Shown here in pieces: positions 5,902-6,662 of a stretch of 6,662 nucleotides of DNA (the stretch's first letter is position 1; each line of letters begins with the position of its first letter). Under the pieces are notes generated by a model. That model saw only the letters and a program-made list of their open reading frames with translations. It searched no databases and was not told the origin of the DNA. Source of the stretch: Candidatus Parvarchaeota archaeon (GTDB lineage Archaea > Nanobdellota > Nanobdellia > Parvarchaeales > Parvarchaeaceae); NCBI GenBank assembly GCA_023380435.1, contig JAMCRB010000004.1, positions 1 through 6,662 of the forward strand. Reading direction: 5' to 3'. The position numbers and the translations under genes are program-made.

Positions 5902-6662
5902 CCGAAAAAGAGAAAATAATAGGGATAGATCTGGGGACCACGAACTCTGAAGCCGCCGTTGTAATAGGCGGAAAACCATCTGTAATACCGAGCGCGGAGG
6001 GTGCAACGGTCGCGGGTAAAATGTTCCCGTCTGTCGTAGCATTCACAAAGACCGGCGAGGTACTAGTAGGCGAGCCGGCAAAAAGGCAGGCTGTTTCAAA
6101 CCCTCAGAACACGATTTTCGCAGCGAAGCGCAAAATGGGCTCTGATTTCAAGTACAATATAGCCGGTAAGACGTATTCCCCGCAGCAGATTTCTGCTTTC
6201 ATACTGCAGAAGATAAAGAAAGACGCGGAGAGCTTCCTTGGTACAAAAGTCAGCAAAGCTGTAATAACCGTACCTGCATACTTTGATGACAACCAAAGGC
6301 AGGCTACGAAAGACGCGGGTCAGATTGCAGGTCTGGAAGTAGTCAGGATAATAAATGAGCCGACCGCGGCAGCCATGGCTTACGGCTTGGACAAAGTCAA
6401 TGAGGCAAAGATCCTGGTTTTCGACTTGGGCGGCGGCACCCTCGACGTCACGTTGATGGAATTGAGCGGAGGAACGTTTGAAGTTCTTGCGACTTCTGGC
6501 GACGTCAAACTTGGCGGGGTCGACATGGACGAAGCCATAATAAATTACATAGTCGACGATTTCAAGTCGCGCGAAAGCCTGGACCTAAGGAACGATAAAG
6601 TAGCAATGCAGAGGATAAAAGACGCCGCAGAGAAGGCAAAGATCGAATTGTCCACCGTCTTG
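5898..6662 (+). CDS. dnaK: DnaK (Hsp70) chaperone, N-terminal part
   Basis: This is the ATP-dependent folding chaperone that works with GrpE and DnaJ. The gene runs off the window after 255 codons, so only part of the nucleotide-binding domain is visible; the substrate-binding domain is outside. The ATPase signatures are intact: IGIDLGTTNS (phosphate 1, residues 8-17), VITVPAYFDDNQRQA (the second Hsp70 signature region), NEPTAAAMAYG (153-163, connect region) and VFDLGGGTLDV (phosphate 2, 174-184). The segment from NPQNTIFAAKRKMG to SPQQISAFIL is short: it lacks the insert of roughly 23-25 residues found in proteobacterial DnaK, as in Gram-positive and archaeal proteins. Archaeal DnaK is generally thought to come from bacteria by transfer. 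The start is set by the ATGA overlap with grpE and an AGGTGA site upstream. A dnaJ gene may follow beyond the window, which is a guess from the usual order. Confidence 0.96.
   Translation, partial: MTEKEKIIGIDLGTTNSEAAVVIGGKPSVIPSAEGATVAGKMFPSVVAFTKTGEVLVGEPAKRQAVSNPQNTIFAAKRKMGSDFKYNIAGKTYSPQQISAFILQKIKKDAESFLGTKVSKAVITVPAYFDDNQRQATKDAGQIAGLEVVRIINEPTAAAMAYGLDKVNEAKILVFDLGGGTLDVTLMELSGGTFEVLATSGDVKLGGVDMDEAIINYIVDDFKSRESLDLRNDKVAMQRIKDAAEKAKIELSTVL

Noticed and set aside
6096..6296. Minus-strand open frames inside dnaK and antisense to the SecB-like gene region
   Set aside because: They lie opposite strongly conserved or well-supported plus-strand coding sequence and show no family features.
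1..6662. Search for tRNA or rRNA genes, CRISPR repeats, insertion sequences and phage or defence genes
   Set aside because: No repeat array, transposase, terminal repeats, tRNA-like fold or known defence gene was seen by eye; the content is mostly housekeeping.

Overview
The window looks like part of an archaeal chromosome. It carries archaeal RNA polymerase subunit Rpo11/RpoL, an archaeal-type signal peptidase I (Ser/His/Asp rather than Ser/Lys) and a UPF0200-type P-loop kinase-like protein. Several genes have TATA boxes about 27-30 nt upstream of the start codon with no room for a leader, which is the leaderless arrangement common in archaea. GrpE and a short-form DnaK are also present, as in many mesophilic archaea. 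The mix would fit a small-genome lineage of the Micrarchaeota/DPANN kind, but that placement is inference from gene content and protein style and was not tested by a tree.

Layout. Bases 1-764 (+) hold the 3' end of a class II (B12-dependent) ribonucleotide reductase. Bases 812-1483 (+) hold an unrecognised 223-residue protein behind its own TATA box. Its isoleucine codon use differs from its neighbours. It is followed closely by rpoL (1507-1779), signal peptidase (1788-2366) and the UPF0200 protein (2427-2984). That last gene meets, tail to tail and overlapping by the four bases CTAG, a minus-strand gene (2981-4873) for an amylo-alpha-1,6-glucosidase / glycogen-debranching type glycoside hydrolase. 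An 83-bp divergent promoter region (4874-4956) separates this from a plus-strand cluster: a possible SecB-like protein (4957-5406), grpE (5446-5901) and dnaK (5898 to the window end). The grpE and dnaK genes overlap by ATGA.

How they work together. The clearest functional unit is the last one. GrpE is the nucleotide exchange factor of DnaK, and the small protein ahead of them has a strand-rich core, a long helix and a proline-rich LP-x-PLP tail that recall SecB-type export/holding chaperones. If correct, this is a three-gene protein-folding operon. A perfect 8-bp inverted repeat sits just ahead of grpE. The other genes are housekeeping functions (dNTP synthesis, transcription, secretion, storage glucan breakdown) placed side by side without an evident shared pathway.

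No rRNA, tRNA, CRISPR array, insertion sequence or origin was seen. No stretch longer than 300 bases lacks a gene.
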